Assembly (NCBI GenBank): GCA_032433765.1
Contig: JAVIAB010000092.1
Location: forward strand, 63,240,493 to 63,304,492
From: Megaustenia siamemsis
Lineage: Eukaryota; Mollusca; Gastropoda; Stylommatophora; Ariophantidae
DNA: 64,000 nucleotides
Reading direction: 5' to 3'
In this document: piece after piece, positions 10,905 through 26,300 of the stretch
Layout: each line of letters begins with the position of its first letter
Numbering within the stretch: position 1 is the first letter of the stretch
The notes under the pieces: generated by a model
Database searches by the model: none
The model's input: only the letters and a program-made list of their open reading frames with translations
What the model was told of the DNA's origin: nothing
Made by a program: the position numbers and the translations under genes

Positions 10905-13723
10905 TATTCGTGCTGTTTCGTCCTATAAATGTTTGTCTACAAAACAAGTATTCAGCCCTACTGGGAGATACTTGCATTAATAGGAAAGTACAAATATACA
11001 ATTTATTTCCGGTCTGAGATCGTTAACCCTATGCTATAGTCATTGAGAGCGCCTTTCGTGAAGACACTAAACAATAGCCAATTTTTTTAGTTGGCTGAGT
11101 GGCAGTGGCAAGCGTTCGGCTTCTCGTGGCAAGGCGCGGTGCCAGGGAGTACGGGTTCGATCCCACTTCGGACCATGTATTGTTCTTCGGTTTATTTTGG
11201 TTGTTGTTCTTGTTAATTTTTCCGAGTGCTAACACATACTTATTTGTTCTATTATTCCCTATTATCGCCTCGAAGTTCCCCATATAATAATATTTATGTA
11301 TTATTATTTGTTACCAGTATTAACCACTGGAAACTACTATTCGTGCTGTTTCGTCCCTATAAATGTTTGTCTACAACACAAGTATTCAGCCCTACTGGGA
11401 GATACTTGCATTAATAGGAATGTAACAAATATACAATTTATTTCCGGTCTGAGATCGTTACCCTATGCTATAGTCATTGAGAGCGCCTTCGGGAAGACAC
11501 TACTACAATAGCCAATTTTTTAGTTGGGTTGAGTGGGCTAGTTAGTGGCAGCTGGCTAAGCCAAGCGTTCGGCTTCTCGTGGCAAGGCGCGGTGCCAGGG
11601 TAGTACGGGTTCGATCCCACTTCGGACCATGTATTGTTCGTTTTGTTTTTTTTCTGTTGTTGTTTGTCTGTTAATTTTTCCGAGTGCTAACACATACTTA
11701 TTTGTTCTATTATTCCCTATTATCGCCTCCTCGGAAGTTCCCCATATAATAATATTTATGTATTATTATTTGTACCAGTATATAACCACTGGGAAACTAC
11801 TATTCGTGCTGTTTCGTCCTATAAATGTTTGTCTACAACACAAGTATTCAGCCCTACTGGGAGATACTTGCATTAATAGGAAAGTACAAATATACAATTT
11901 TTCCGGTTTGAGATCGTTACCCTATGCTATAGTCATTGAGAGCGCCTTCGTGGAAGACACTACTAAAATAGCCAATTTTTTAGTTGGCTGAGTGGCAGTG
12001 TGCCAAGCGTTCGGCTTCTCGTGGCAAGGCGCGGTGCCAGGGAGTACGGGTTCGATCCCACTTCGGACCATGTATTGTTCTTCGTTTTTTTCTGTTGTTG
12101 TTTGTCTGTTAATTTTTCCGAGTGCTAACACATACTTATTTGTTCTATTATTCCCTATTATCGCCTCGGAAGTTCCCCATATATAATAATATTTATGTAT
12201 TATTATTTGTTACCAGTATATAACACTGGAAACTACTATTCGTGCTGTTTCGTCCTATAAATGTTTGTCTACAACACAAGTATTCAGCCCTACTGGGAGA
12301 TACTTGCATTAATAGGAAAGTACAAATATACAATTTATTTCCGGTCTGAGATCGTTACCCTATGCTATAGTCATTGAGAGCGCCTTTCGTGGAAGACACT
12401 ACTACAATAGCCAATTTTTAGTGCTGGCGTGGCAGTGTGCCAAGCGTTCGGCTTCTCGTGGCAAGGCGCGGTGCCAGGAGTACGGGTTCGATCCCACTTC
12501 GGACCATGTATTGTTCTTCGTTTTTTCTGTTGTTGTTGTCTGTAATTTTTCTTTCGAGTGCTAACACATAACTATTTGTTCTATTATTCCTATTATCGCC
12601 TCGGAAGTTCCCCATATAATAATATTATGTATTATTATTTGTTACCAGTATATAACCACTGGAAACTACTATTCGTGCTGTTTCGTCCTATAAATGTTTG
12701 TCTACAACACAAGTATTCAGCCCTACTGGGAGATACTTGCATTAATAGGAAAGTACAAATTACAATTTATTTCGGTGTGAGATCGTTACCCTATGCTATA
12801 GTCATTGAGAGCGCCTTTCGTGGAAGACACTACTACAATAGCCAATTTTTTAGTTGGCTGAGTGGCAGTGTGCCAAGCGTTCGGCTCTCGTGGCAAGGCG
12901 CGGTGCCAGGGAGTACGGGTTCGATCCCACTTCGGACCATGTATTGTTCTTCGTTTTTTTCTGTTGTTGTTTGTCTGTTAATTTTTCCGAGTGCTAACAC
13001 ATACTTATTTGTTCTATTATTCCCTATTATCGCTCGGAAGTTCCCCATATAATAATATTTATGTATTATTATTTGTTACCAGTATATAACCACTGGAAAC
13101 TACTATTCGTGCTGTTTCGTCCTATAAATGTTTGTCTACAACACAAGTATTCAGCCCTACTGGGAGATACTTGCATTAAATAGGAAAGTACAAATATACA
13201 ATTTATTTCCGGTCTGAGATCGTTACCCTATGCTATAGTCATTGAGAGCGCCTTTCGTGGAAGACACTACTACAATAGCCAATTTTTTAGTGGCTGAGTG
13301 GCAGTGTGCCAAGCGTTCGGCTTCTCGTGGCAAGGCGCGGTGCCAGGGAGTACGGGTTCGATCCCACTTCGGACCATGTATTGTTCTTCGTTTTTTTCTG
13401 TTGTTGTTTGTCTGTTAATTTTCCGAGTGCTAACACATACTTATTTGTTCTATATTTCCCTATTATCGCCTCGGAAGTTCCCCATAATAATATTTATGTA
13501 TTATTATTTGTTACCAGTATATAACCACTGGAAACTACTATTCGTGCTGTTTCGTCCTATAAATGTTTGTCTACAACACAAGTATTCAGCCCTACTGGGA
13601 GATACTTGCATTAATAGGAAAGTACAAATATACAATTTATTCCGGTCTGAGATCGTTACCCTATGCTATAGTCATTGAGAGCGCTTTCGTGGAAGACACT
13701 ACTACAATAGCCAATTTTTTAGT

Positions 13724-13830
13724 TGGCTGAGTGGCAGTGTGCCAAGCGTTCGGCTTCTCGTGGCAAGGCGCGGTGCCAGGGAGTACGGGTTCGATCCCAC
13801 TTCGGACCATGTATTGTTCTTCGTTTTTTT
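13724..13830 (+). promoter_or_regulatory. Representative internal Pol III promoter and terminator in one array monomer
   Basis: Box A TGGCTGAGTGG (13724-13734) fits the tRNA A-box consensus TRGCNNAGYNGG. Box B GGTTCGATCCC (13788-13798) fits GGTTCGANTCC. A T7 run at 13824-13830 would end a Pol III transcript, giving a predicted RNA of about 110 nt. The 64-base A-to-B spacing resembles a tRNA with a long variable arm. However, the bases before box A (T-rich) do not pair with those after box B, so this is tRNA-like rather than a functional tRNA gene. The same arrangement occurs in nearly every monomer. Confidence 0.75.
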
Positions 13831-14353
13831 CTGTTGTTGTTTGTCTGTTAATTTTTCCGAGTGCTAACAACATACTTATTTGTTCTATTATTCCCTATTA
13901 TCGCATCGGAAGTTCCCCATATAATAATATTTATGTATATTATTTGTTACCAGTATATAACCACTGGAAACTACTATTCGTGCTGTTTCGTCCTATAAAT
14001 GTTTGTCTACAACACAAGTATTCAGCCCTACTGGGAGATACTTGCATTAATAGGAAAGTACAAATATACAATTTATTTCCGGTCTGAGATCGTTATACCT
14101 ATGCTATAGTCATGAGAGCGCCTTTCGTGGAAGACACTACTACAATAGCCAATTTTTAGTGGCTGAGTGGCAGTGTGCCAAGCGTTCGGCTCTCGTGGCA
14201 AGGCGCGGTGCCAGGGAGTACGGGTTCGATCCCACTTCGGACCATGTATTGTTCTTCGTTTTTTTCTGTTGTTGTTTGTCTGTTAATTTTTCCGAGTGCT
14301 AACACATACTTATTTGTTCTATTATTCCCATTATCGCCTCGGAAGTTCCCCAT

Positions 14354-14377
14354 ATAATAATATTTATGTATTATTAT
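14354..14377. repeat. Representative perfect hairpin in the array monomer
   Basis: ATAATAATA, a six-base loop and TATTATTAT form a perfect 9-bp stem. It is present at the same place in most monomers. Confidence 0.8.
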
Positions 14378-17300
14378 TTGTTACCAGTATATAACCACTG
14401 GAAACTACTATTCGTGCTGTTTCGTCCTAAAATGTTTGTCTACAACACAAGTATTCAGCCCTACTGGGAGATACTTGCATTAATAGGAAAGTACAAATAT
14501 ACAATTTATTTCCGGTCTGAGATCGTTACCCTATGCTATAGTCATTGAGAGCGCCTTTCGTGGAAGACACTACTACAATAGCCAATTTTTTAGTTGGCTG
14601 AGTGGCAGTGTGCCAAGCGTTCGGCTTCTCGTGGCAAGGCGCGGTGCCAGGGAGTACGGGTTCGATCCCATCGGACCATGTATTGTTCTTCGTTTTTTTC
14701 TGTTGTTGTTTGTCTGTTAATTTTTCGAGTGCTAACACATACTTATTTGTTCTATTATTCCCTATTATCGCCTCGGAAGTTCCCCATATAATAATATTTA
14801 TGTATTATTATTGGTACCAGTATATAACCACTGGAAACTACTATTCGTGCTGTTTCGTCCTATAAATGTTTGTCTACAACACAAGTATTCAGCCCTACTG
14901 GGAGATACTTGCATTAATAGGAAAGTACAAATATACAATTTATTTCCGGTCTGAGATCGTTACCCTATGCTATAGTCATTGAGAGCGCCTTTCGTGGAAG
15001 ACACACTACAATAGCCAATTTTTTAGTTGGCTGAGTGGCAGTGTGCCAAGCGTTCGGCTTCTCGTGGCAAGGCGCGGTGCCAGGGAGTACGGGTTCGATC
15101 CCACTTCGGACCATGTATTGTTCTTCGTTTTTTCTGTTGTTGTTTGTCTGTTAATTTTTCCGAGTGCTAACACATACTATTGTTCTATTATTCCCTATTA
15201 TCGCCTCGGAAGTTCCCCATATAATAATATTTATGTATTATTATTTGTACCAGTATATAACCACTGGAAACTACTATTCGTGCTGTTTCGTCCTATAAAT
15301 GTTTGTCTACAACACAAGTATCAGCCCTACTGGGAGATACTTGCATTAATAGGAAAGTACAAATATACAATTTATTCCGGTCTGAGATCGTTACCCTATG
15401 CTATAGTCATTGAGAGCGCCTTTCGTGGAAGACACTACTACAATAGCCAATTTTTTAGTTGGCTGAGTGGCAGTGTGCCAAGCGTTCGGCTTCTCGTGGC
15501 AAGGCGCGGTGCCAGGGAGTACGGGTTCGATCCCACTTCGGACCATGTATTGTTCTCGTTTTTTTGTTTTGTTTGTCTGTTAATTTTTCCGAGTGCTAAC
15601 ACATACTTATTTGTTCTATTATTCCCTATTATCGCCTCGGAAGTTCCCCATATAATATATTTATGTATTATTATTTGTTACCAGTATATAACCACTGGAA
15701 AATACTATTCGTGCTGTTTCGTCCTATAAATGTTGTCTACAAACACAAGTATTCAGCCCTACTGGGAGATACTTGCATTAATAGGAAAGTACAAATATAC
15801 AATTTATTTCCGGTCTGAGATCGTTACCCTATGCTATCATCATGAGAGCGCCTTTCGTGGAAGACACTACTACAATAGCCAATTTTTTAGTTGGCTGAGT
15901 GCAGTGTGCCAAGCGTTCGGCTTCTCGTGGCAAGGCGCGGTGCCAGGAGTACGGGTTCGATCCCACTTCGGACCATGTATTGTTCTTCGTTTTTTCTGTT
16001 GTTGTTTGTCTGTTAATTTTTCCGAGTGCTAACACATACTTATTGTTCATTATTCCCTATTATCGCCTCGGAAGTTCCCCATATAATAATATTTATGTAT
16101 TATTATTGTTACCAGTATATAACCACTGGAAACTACTATTCGTGCTGTTTCGTCCTATAAATGTTGTCTACAACACAAGTATTCAGCCCTACTGGGAGAT
16201 ACTTGCATTAATAGGAAAGTACAAATATACAATTTATTTCCGGTCTGAGATCGTTACCTATGCTATAGTCATTGAGAGCGCCTTCGTGGAAGACACTACT
16301 ACAATAGCATTTTTTAGTGGCTGAGTGGCATGTGCCAAGCGTTCGGCTTCTCGTGGCAAGGCGCGGTGCCAGGGAGTACGGGTTCGATCCCACTTCGGAC
16401 CATGTATGTTCTTCGTTTTTTTCTGTTGTTGTTTGTCTGTAATTTTTCCGAGTGCTAACACATACTTATTTGTTCTATTATTCCTATTATCGCCTCGGAA
16501 GTTCCCCATATAATAATATTATGTATTATTATTTGTTACCAGTATATAACCACTGGAAACTACTATTCGTGCTGTTTCGTCCTATAAATGTTTGTCTACA
16601 ACACAAGTATTCAGCCCTACTGGGAGATACTTGCATTAATAGGAAAGTACAAATATACAATTTATTTCCGGTCTGAGATCGTTACCCTATGCTATAGTCA
16701 TTGAGAGCGCCTTTCGTGGAAGACACTACTACAATAGCCAATTTTTTAGTTGGCTGAGTGGCAGTGTGCCAAGCGTTCGGCTTCTCGTGGCAAGGCGCGG
16801 TGCCAGGGAGTACGGGTTCGATCCCACTTCGGACCATGTATTGTTCTTCGTTTTTTCTGTTGTTGTTTGTCTGTTAATTTTTCCGAGTGCTAACACATAC
16901 TTATTTGTTCTATTATTCCCTATTATCGCCTCGGAAGTTCCCCATATAATAATATTTATGTATTATTATTTGTTACCAGTATATAACCACTGGAAACTAC
17001 TATCGTGCTGTTTCGTCCTATAAATGTTTGTCTACAACACAAGTATTCAGCCCTACTGGGAGATACTTGCATTAATAGGAAAGTACAAATATACAATTTA
17101 TTTCCGGTCTGAGATCGTTACCTATGCTATAGTCATTGAGAGCGCCTTTCGTGGAAGACACTACTACAATAGCCAATTTTTAGTTGGCTGAGTGGCAGTG
17201 TGCCAAGCGTTCGGCTTCTCGTGGCAAGGCGCGGTGCAGGGAGTACGGGTTCGATCCCACTTCGGACCATGATGTTCTTCGTTTTTTTCTGTTGTTGTTG

Positions 17301-20300
17301 TCTGTTAATTTTTCCGAGTGCTAACACATACTTATTTTTCTATTATTCCCTATTATCGCCTCGGAAGTTCCCCATAATAATATTTATGTATTATTATTTG
17401 TTACCAGTATATAACCACTGGAAACTACTATTCGTGCTGTTTCGTCCTATAAATGTTTGTCTACAACACAAGTATCAGCCCTACTGGGAGATACTTGCAT
17501 TAAATAGGAAAGTACAAATATACAATTTATTTCCGGTCTGAGATCGTTACCCTATGCTATAGTCATTGAGAGCGCCTTTCGTGGAAGACACTACTACAAT
17601 AGCCAAATTTTAGTTGGCTGAGTGGCAGTGTGCCAAGCGTTCGGCTTCTCGTGGCAAGGCGCGGTGCCAGGGAGTACGGGTTCGATCCCACTTCGGACCA
17701 TGTATTGTTCTTCGTTTTTTCTGTTGTTGTTTGTCTGTTAATTTTCCGAGTGCTAACACATACTTATTTGTTCTATTATTCCCTATTATCGCCTCGGAAG
17801 TTCCCCATATAATAATATTTATGTATTATTATTTGTTACCAGTATATAACCACTGGAAACTACTATTCGTGCTGTTTCGTCCTATAAATGTTGTCTACAA
17901 CACAAGTATTCAGCCCTACTGGGAGATACTTGCATTAATAGGAAAGTACAAATATACAATTTATTTCCGGTCTGAGATCGTTACCCTATGCTATAGTCAT
18001 TGAGAGCGCCTTTCGTGGAAAGACACTACTACAATAGCCAATTTTTTAGTTGGCTGAGTGGCAGTGTGCCAAGCGTTCGGCTTCTCGTGGCAAGGCGCGG
18101 TGCCAGGGAGTACGGGTTCGATCCCACTTCGGACCATGTATTGTTCTTCGTTTTTTTCTGTGTTGTTTGTCTGTTAATTTTTCCGAGTGCTAACACATAC
18201 TTATTTGTTCTATTATTCCCTATTATCGCCTCGGAAGTTCCCCTATAATAATATTTATGTATTATTATTTGTTACCAGTATATAACCACTGGAAACTACT
18301 ATTCGTGCTGTTTCGTCCTAAAATGTTTGTCTACAACACAAGTATTCAGCCCTACTGGGAGATACTTGCATAATAGGAAAGTACAAATATACAATTTATT
18401 CCGGTCTGAGATCGTTACCCTATGCTATAGTCATTGAGAGCGCTTTCGTGGAAGACACTACTACAATAGCCAATTTTTTAGTTGGCTGAGTGGTCAGCAG
18501 TGTTGCAAGCGTTCGGCTTCTCGTGGCAAGGCGCGGTGCCAGGGAGTACGGGTTCGATCCCACTTCGGACCATGTATTGTTCTTCGTTTTTTCTGTTGTT
18601 GTTGTTGTTAATTTTTCCGAGTGCTAACACATACTTATTGTTCTATTATTCCCTATTATCGCCTCGGAAGTTCCCCATATAATAATATTTATGTAATTAT
18701 TATTGTTACAGTATATAACCACTGGAAACTACTATTCGTGCTGTTTCGTCCTATAAATGTTTGTCTACAACACAAGTATTCAGCCCTACTGGGAGATACT
18801 TGCATTAATAGGAAAAGTACAAATATACAATTTATTTCCGGTCTGAGATCGTTACCCTATGCTATAGTCATGAGAGCGCCTTTCGTGGAAGACACTACTA
18901 CAATAGCCAATTTTTTAGTTGGCTGAGTGGCAGTGTGCCAAGCGTTCGGCTTCTCGTGGCAAGGCGCGGTGCCAGGGAGTACGGGTCGATCCCACTTCGG
19001 ACCATGTATTGTTCTTCGTTTTTTTCTGTTGTTGTTTGTCTGTTAATTTTTCCGAGTGCTAACACATACTTATTTGTTCTATTATTCCCTATTATCGCCT
19101 CGGAAGTTCCCCATTAATAATATTTATGTATTATTATTGTTCAGTATATAACCACTGGAAACTACTATTCGTGCTGTTTCGTCCTATAAATGTTTGTCTA
19201 CAACACAAGTATCAGCCCTACTGGAGATACTTGCATTAATAGGAAAGTACAAATATACATTTATTTCCGGTCTGAGATCGTTACCCTATGCTATAGTCAT
19301 GAGAGCGCCTTTCGTGGAAGGACACTACTACAATAGCCAATTTTTTAGTTGGCTGAGTGGCAGTGTGCCAAGCGTTCGGCTTCTCGTGGCAAGGCGCGGT
19401 GCCAGGGAGTACGGGTTCGATCCACTTCGGACCATGTATTGTTCTTCGTTTTTTTCTGTTGTTGTTTGTCTGTAATTTTCCGAGTGCTAACACATACTTA
19501 TTTGTTCTATTATTCCCTATTATCGCCTCGGAAGTCCCCATATAATAATATTTATGTATTATTATTTGTTACCAGTATATAACCACTGGAAACTACTATT
19601 CGTGCTGTTTCGTCCTATAAATGTTTGTCTACAACACAAGTATTCAGCCCTACTGGGAGATACTTGCATTAATAGGAAAGTACAAATATACAATTTATAT
19701 CCGGTCTGAGATCGTTACCCTATGCTATAGTCATTGAGAGCGCCTTTCGTGAAAGACACTACTACAATAGCCAATTTTTAGTGGCTGAGTGGCAGTGTGC
19801 CAAGCGTTCGGCTTCTCGTGGCAAGGCGCGGTGCCAGGGAGTACGGGTTCGATCCCACTTCGGACCATGTATTGTTTCGTTTTTTTTGTTGTTGTTGTGT
19901 TGTTTTCCGAGTGCTAACACATACTTATTTGTTCTATTATTCCCTATTATCGCCTCGGAAGTCCCCATATAATAATATTTATGTATTATTATTTGTTACC
20001 AGTATATAACCACTGGAAACTACTATCGTGCTGTTTCGTCCTATAAATGTTTGTCTACAACACAAGTATTCAGCCCTACTGGGAGATACTTGCATTAATA
20101 GGAAAAGTACAAATATACAATTTATTTCCGGTCTGAGATCGTTACCCTATGCTATAGTCATTGAGAGCGCCTTTCGTGGAAGACACTACTACAATAGCCA
20201 ATTTTTTAGTGGCTGAGTGGCAGTGTGCCAAGCGTTCGGCTTCTCGTGGCAAGGCGCGGTGCCAGGGAGTACGGGTTCGATCCCACTTCGGACCATGTAT

Positions 20301-23300
20301 TGTTCTTCGTTTTTTCTGTTGTTGTTTGTCTGTTAATTTTTCCGAGTGCTAACACATACTTATTTGTTCTATTATTCCCTATATCGCCTCGGAAGTCCCC
20401 ATATAATAATATTTATGTATTATTATTTGTTACCAGTATATAACCACTGGAAACTACTATTCGTGCTGTTTCGTCCTATAAATGTTTGTCTACAACACAA
20501 GTATTCAGCCCTACTGGGAGATACTTGCATTAATAGGAAAGTACAAATATACAATTATTTCCGGTCTGAGATCGTTACCCTATGCTATAGTCATTGAGAG
20601 CGCCTTTCGTGGAAGACACTACTACAATAGCCAATTTTTTAGTTGGCTGAGTGGCAGTGTGCCAAGCGTTCGGCTTCTCGTGGCAAGGCGCGGTGCCAGG
20701 GAGTACGGGTTCGATCCCACTTCGGACCATGTATTGTTCTTCGTTTTTTTCTGTTGTTGTTGTCTGTTAATTTCCGAGTGCTAACACATACTTATTTGTT
20801 CTATTATTCCCTATTATCGCCTCGGAAGTTCCCCATATAATAATATTTATGTATTATTATTTGTTACCAGTATAACCACTGGAAACTACTATTCGTGCTG
20901 TTTCGTCCTATAAATGTTTGTCTACAACACAAGTATTCAGCCCTACTGGGAGATACTTGCATTAATAGGAAAGTACAAATATACATTTATTTCGGTCTGA
21001 GATCGTTACCCTATGCTATAGTCATTGAGAGCGCCTTTCGTGGAAGACACTACTACAATAGCCAATTTTTAGTTGGCTGAGTGGCAGTGTGCCAAGCGTT
21101 CGGCTTCTCGTGGCAAGGCGCGGTGCCAGGGAGTACGGGTTCGATCCCACTTCGGACCATGTATGTTCTTCGTTTTTTCTGTTGTGTTTGTCTGTTAATT
21201 TTTCCGAGTGCTAACACATACTTATTGTTCTATTATTCCCTATTATCGCCGCGAAGTTTCCCATATAATAATATTTATGTATTATTATTTGTTACCAGTA
21301 TATAACCACTGGAAACTACTATTCGTGCTGTTTCGTCCTATAAATGTTTGTCTACAACACAAGTATTCAGCCCTACTGGGAGATACTTGCATTAATAGGA
21401 AAGTACAAATATACAATTTATTCCGGTCTGAGATCGTTACCCTATGCTATAGTCATGAGAGCGCCTTTCGTGGAAGACACTACTACAATAGCCAATTTTT
21501 TAGTTGGCTGAGTGGCAGTGTGCCAAGCGTTCGGCTTCTCGTGGCAAGGCGCGGTGCCAGGGAGTACGGGTTCGATCCCACTTCGGACCATGTATTGTTC
21601 TTCGTTTTTTCTGTTGTTGTTTGTCTGTTAATTTTCCGAGTGCTAACACATACTTATTTGTTCTATTATTCCCTATTATCGCCTCGGAAGTTCCCATATA
21701 ATAATATTTATGTATTATTATTTGTTACCAGTATATAACCACTGGAAACTACTATTCGTGCTGTTTCGTCCTATAAATGTTTGTCTAAACACAAGTATTC
21801 AGCCCTACTGGGAGATACTTGCATTAAATAGGAAAGTACAAATATACAATTTATTTCCGGTCTGAGATCGTTACCCTAGCTATAGTCATTGAGAGCGCCT
21901 TTCGTGGAAGACACTACTACAATAGCCAATTTTTTTAGTGGCTGAGTGGCAGTGTGCCAAGCGTTCGGCTTCTCGTGGCAAGGCGCGGTGCCAGGGAGTA
22001 GGGTTCGATCCCACTTCGGACCATGTATTGTTCTTCGTTTTTTTCTGTTGTTGTTTGTCTGTTAATTTTTCCGAGTGCTAACACATACTTATTTGTTCTA
22101 TTATTCCCTATTATCGCCTCGGAAGTTCCCATATAATAATATTTATGTATTATTATTTGTTACCAGTATAAACCACTGGAAACTACTATTCGTGCTGTTT
22201 CGTCCTATAAATGTTTGTCTACAACACAAGTATTCAGCCCTACTGGGAGATACTTGCATTATAGGAAAGTACAAATATACAATTTATTTCCGGTCTGAGA
22301 TCGTTACCCTATGCTATAGTCATTGAGAGCGCCTTTCGTGGAAGACACTACTACAATAGCCAATTTTTTAGTTGGCTGAGTGGCAGTGTGCCAAGCGTTC
22401 GGCTTCTCGTGGCAAGGCGCGGTGCCAGGGAGTACGGGTTCGATCCCACTTCGGACCATGTATTGTTCTTCGTTTTTTCTGTTGTTGTTTGTCTGTTAAT
22501 TTTTCCGAGTGCTAACACATACTTATTTGTTCTATTATTCCCTATTATCGCCTCGGAAGTTCCCCATATAATAATATTTATGTATTATTATTTTACCAGT
22601 ATATAACCACTGGAAACTACTATTCGTGCTGTTTCGTCCTATAAATGTTTGTCTACAACACAAGTATTCAGCCCTACTGGGAGATACTTGCATAATAGGA
22701 AAGTACAAATATACAATTTATTTCCGGTCTGAGATCGTTACCCTATGCTATAGTCATTGAGAGCGCCTTTCGTGGAAGACACTACTACAATAGCCAATTT
22801 TTTAGTTGGCTGAGTGGCAGTGTGCCAAGCGTTCGGCTTCTCGTGGCAAGGCGCGGTGCCAGGGAGTACGGGTTCGATCCCACTTCGGACCATGTATTGT
22901 TCTTCGTTTTTTCTGTTGTGTTGTCTGTTAATTTTCCGAGTGCTAACACATACTTATTTGTTCTATTATTCCTATTATCGCCTCGGAAGTTCCCCATATA
23001 ATAATATTTATGTATTATTATTTGTTACCAGTATATAACCACTGGAAACTACTATTCGTGCTGTTTCGTCCTATAAATGTTTGTCTACAACACAAGTATT
23101 CAGCCCTACTGGGAGATACTTGCATTAATAGGAAAGTACAAATATACAATTTATTTCCGGTCTGAGATCGTTACCCTATGCTATAGTCATTGAGAGCGCC
23201 TTTCGTGGAAGACACTACTACAATAGCCAATTTTTTAGTTGGCTGAGTGGCAGTGTGCCAAGCGTTCGGCTCTCGTGGCAAGGCGGCGGTGCCAGGGAGT

Positions 23301-26300
23301 ACGGTTCGATCCCACTTCGGACCATGTATTGTTCTTCGTTTTTTCTGTTGTTGTTTGTCTGTTAATTTTTCCGAGTGCTAACACATACTTATTTGTTCTA
23401 TTATTCCCTATTATCGCCTCGGAAGTTCCCCATATAATAATATTTATGTATTATATTTGTTACCAGTATATAACCACTGGAAACTACTATTCGTGCTGTT
23501 CGTCCTATAAATGTTTGTCTACAACACAAGTATTCAGCCCTACTGGGAGATACTTGCATTAATAGGAAAGTACAAATATACAATTTATTTCCGGTCTGAG
23601 ATCGTTACCCTATGCTATAGTCATTGAGAGCGCCTTTCGTGGAAGACACTACTACAATAGCCAATTTTTTAGTTGGCTGAGTGGCAGTGTGCCAAGCGTT
23701 CGGCTTCTCGTGGCAAGGCGCGGTGCCAGGGAGTACGGGTTCGATCCCACTTCGGACCATGTATTTTCTTCGTTTTTTCTGTTGTTGTTTGTCTGTTAAT
23801 TTTCCGAGTGCTAACACATACTTATTTGTTCTATTATTCCCTATTATCGCCTCGGAAGTTCCCCATATAATAATATTATGTATTATTATTTGTTACCAGT
23901 ATATAACCACTGGAAACTACTATTCGTGCTGTTTCGTCCTATAAATGTTTGTCTACAAACACAAGTATTCAGCCCTACTGGGAGATACTTGCATTAATAG
24001 GAAAGTACAAATATACAATTTATTCGGTCTGAGATCGTTACCCTATGCTATAGTCATTGAGAGCGCCTTTCGTGGAAGACACTACTACAATAGCCAATTT
24101 TTTAGTTGGCTGAGTGGCAGTGTGCCAAGCGTTCGGCTTCTCGTGGCAAGGCGCGGTGCCAGGGAGTACGGGTTCGATCCCACTTCGGACCATGTATTGT
24201 TCTTCGTTTTTTCTGTTGTTGTTTGTCTGTTAATTTTTCCGAGTGCTAACACATACTTATTGTTCTATTATTCCTATTATCGCCTCGGAAGTTCCCCATA
24301 TAATAATATTTATGTATTATTATTTGTTACCAGTATATAACCACTGGAAACTACTATTCGTGCTGTTTCGTCCTATAAATGTTTGTCTACAACACAAGTA
24401 TTCAGCCCTACTGGGAGATACTTGCATTAATAGGAAAGTACAAATATACAATTTATATCCGGTCTGAGATCGTTACCCTATGCTATAGTCATTGAGAGCG
24501 CCTTTCGTGAAAGACACTACTACAATAGCAATTTTTTAGTTGGCTGAGTGGCAGTGTGCCAAGCGTTCGGCTTCTCGTGGCAAGGCGCGGTGCCAGGGAG
24601 TACGGGTTCGATCCCACTTCGGACCATGTATTGTTCTTCGTTTTTCTGTTGTTGTTTGTCTGTTAATTTTTCCGAGTGCTAACACATACTTATTTGTTCT
24701 ATTATTCCCTATTATCGCCTCGGAAGTTCCCATATAATAATATTTATGTATTATTATTTGTTACCAGTATATAACCACTGGAAAACTACTATTCGTGCTG
24801 TTTCGTCCTATAAATGTTTGTCTACAACACAAGTATTCAGCCCTACTGGGAGATACTTGCATAATAGAAAGTACAAATATACAATTTATTTCGGTCTGAG
24901 ATCGTTACCCTATGCTATAGTCATTGAGAGCGCCTTTCGTGGAAGACACTACTACAATAGCCAATTTTTAGTTGGCTGAGTGGCAGTGTGCCAAGCGTTC
25001 GGCTTCTCGTGGCAAGGCGCGGTGCCAGGGAGTACGGGTTCGATCCCACTTCGGACCATGTATTGTTCTTCGTTTTTTCTGTTGTTGTTTGTCTGTTAAT
25101 TTTTCCGAGTGCTAACACATACTTATTTGTTCTTATTATTCCCTATTATCGCCTCGGAAGTCCCCCATATAATAATATTATGTATTATTATTTGTTACCA
25201 GTATATAACCACTGGAAACTACTATTCGTGCTGTTTCGTCCTATAAATGTTTGTCTACAACACAAGTATCAGCCCTACTGGGAGATACTTGCATTAATAG
25301 GAAAGTACAAATATACAATTTATTTCCGGTCTGAGATCGTTACCTATGCTATAGTCATTGAGAGCGCCTTTCGTGGAAGACACTACTACAATAGCCAATT
25401 TTTTAGTTGGCTGAGTGCAGTGTGCCAAGCGTTCGGCTTCTCGTGGCAAGGCGCGGTGCCAGGGAGTACGGGTTCGATCCCACTTCGGACCATGTATTGT
25501 TCTTCGTTTTTTTCTGTGTTGTTTGTCTGTTAATTTTCCGAGTGCTAACACATACTTATTTGTTCTATTATTCCCTATTATCGCCTCGGAAGTCCCATAT
25601 AATAATATTTATGTATTATATTTGTTACCAGTATATAACACTGGAAACTACTATTCGTGCTGTTCGTCCTATAAATGTTTGTCTACAACACAAGTATTCA
25701 GCCCTACTGGGAGATACTTGCATAATAGGAAAGTACAAATATACAATTTATTCCGGTCTGAGATCGTTACCCTATGCTATAGTCATTGAGAGCGCCTTTC
25801 GTGGAAGACACTACTACAATAGCCAATTTTTTAGTTGGCTGAGTGGCAGTGTGCCAAGCGTTCGGCTTCTCGTGGCAAGGCGCGGTGCCAGGGAGTACGG
25901 GTTCGATCCCACTTCGGACCATGTATTGTTCTTCGTTTTTTTTCTGTTGTTGTTTGTCTGTTAATTTTTCCGAGTGCTAACACATACTTATTTGTTCTAT
26001 TATCCTATTATTATCGGCCTCGGAAGTTCCCCATATAATAATATTTATGTATTATTATTTGTTACCAGTATATAACCACTGGAACTACTATTCGTGCTGT
26101 TTCGTCCTATAAATGTTTGTCTACAACACAAGTATTCAGCCCTACTGGGAGATACTTGCATTAATAGGAAAGTACAAATATACAATTTATTTCCGGTCTG
26201 AGATCGTTACCCTATGCTATAGTCATTGAGAGCGCCTTTCGTGGAAGACACTACTACAATAGCCAATTTTTTAGTTGCTGAGTGGCAGTGTGCCAAGCGT

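Noticed and set aside
13720..13800. Tandem functional tRNA genes
   Set aside because: Box A and box B are good, but the bases that would form the acceptor stem do not pair (T-rich 5' side), and no clean anticodon stem-loop is apparent.
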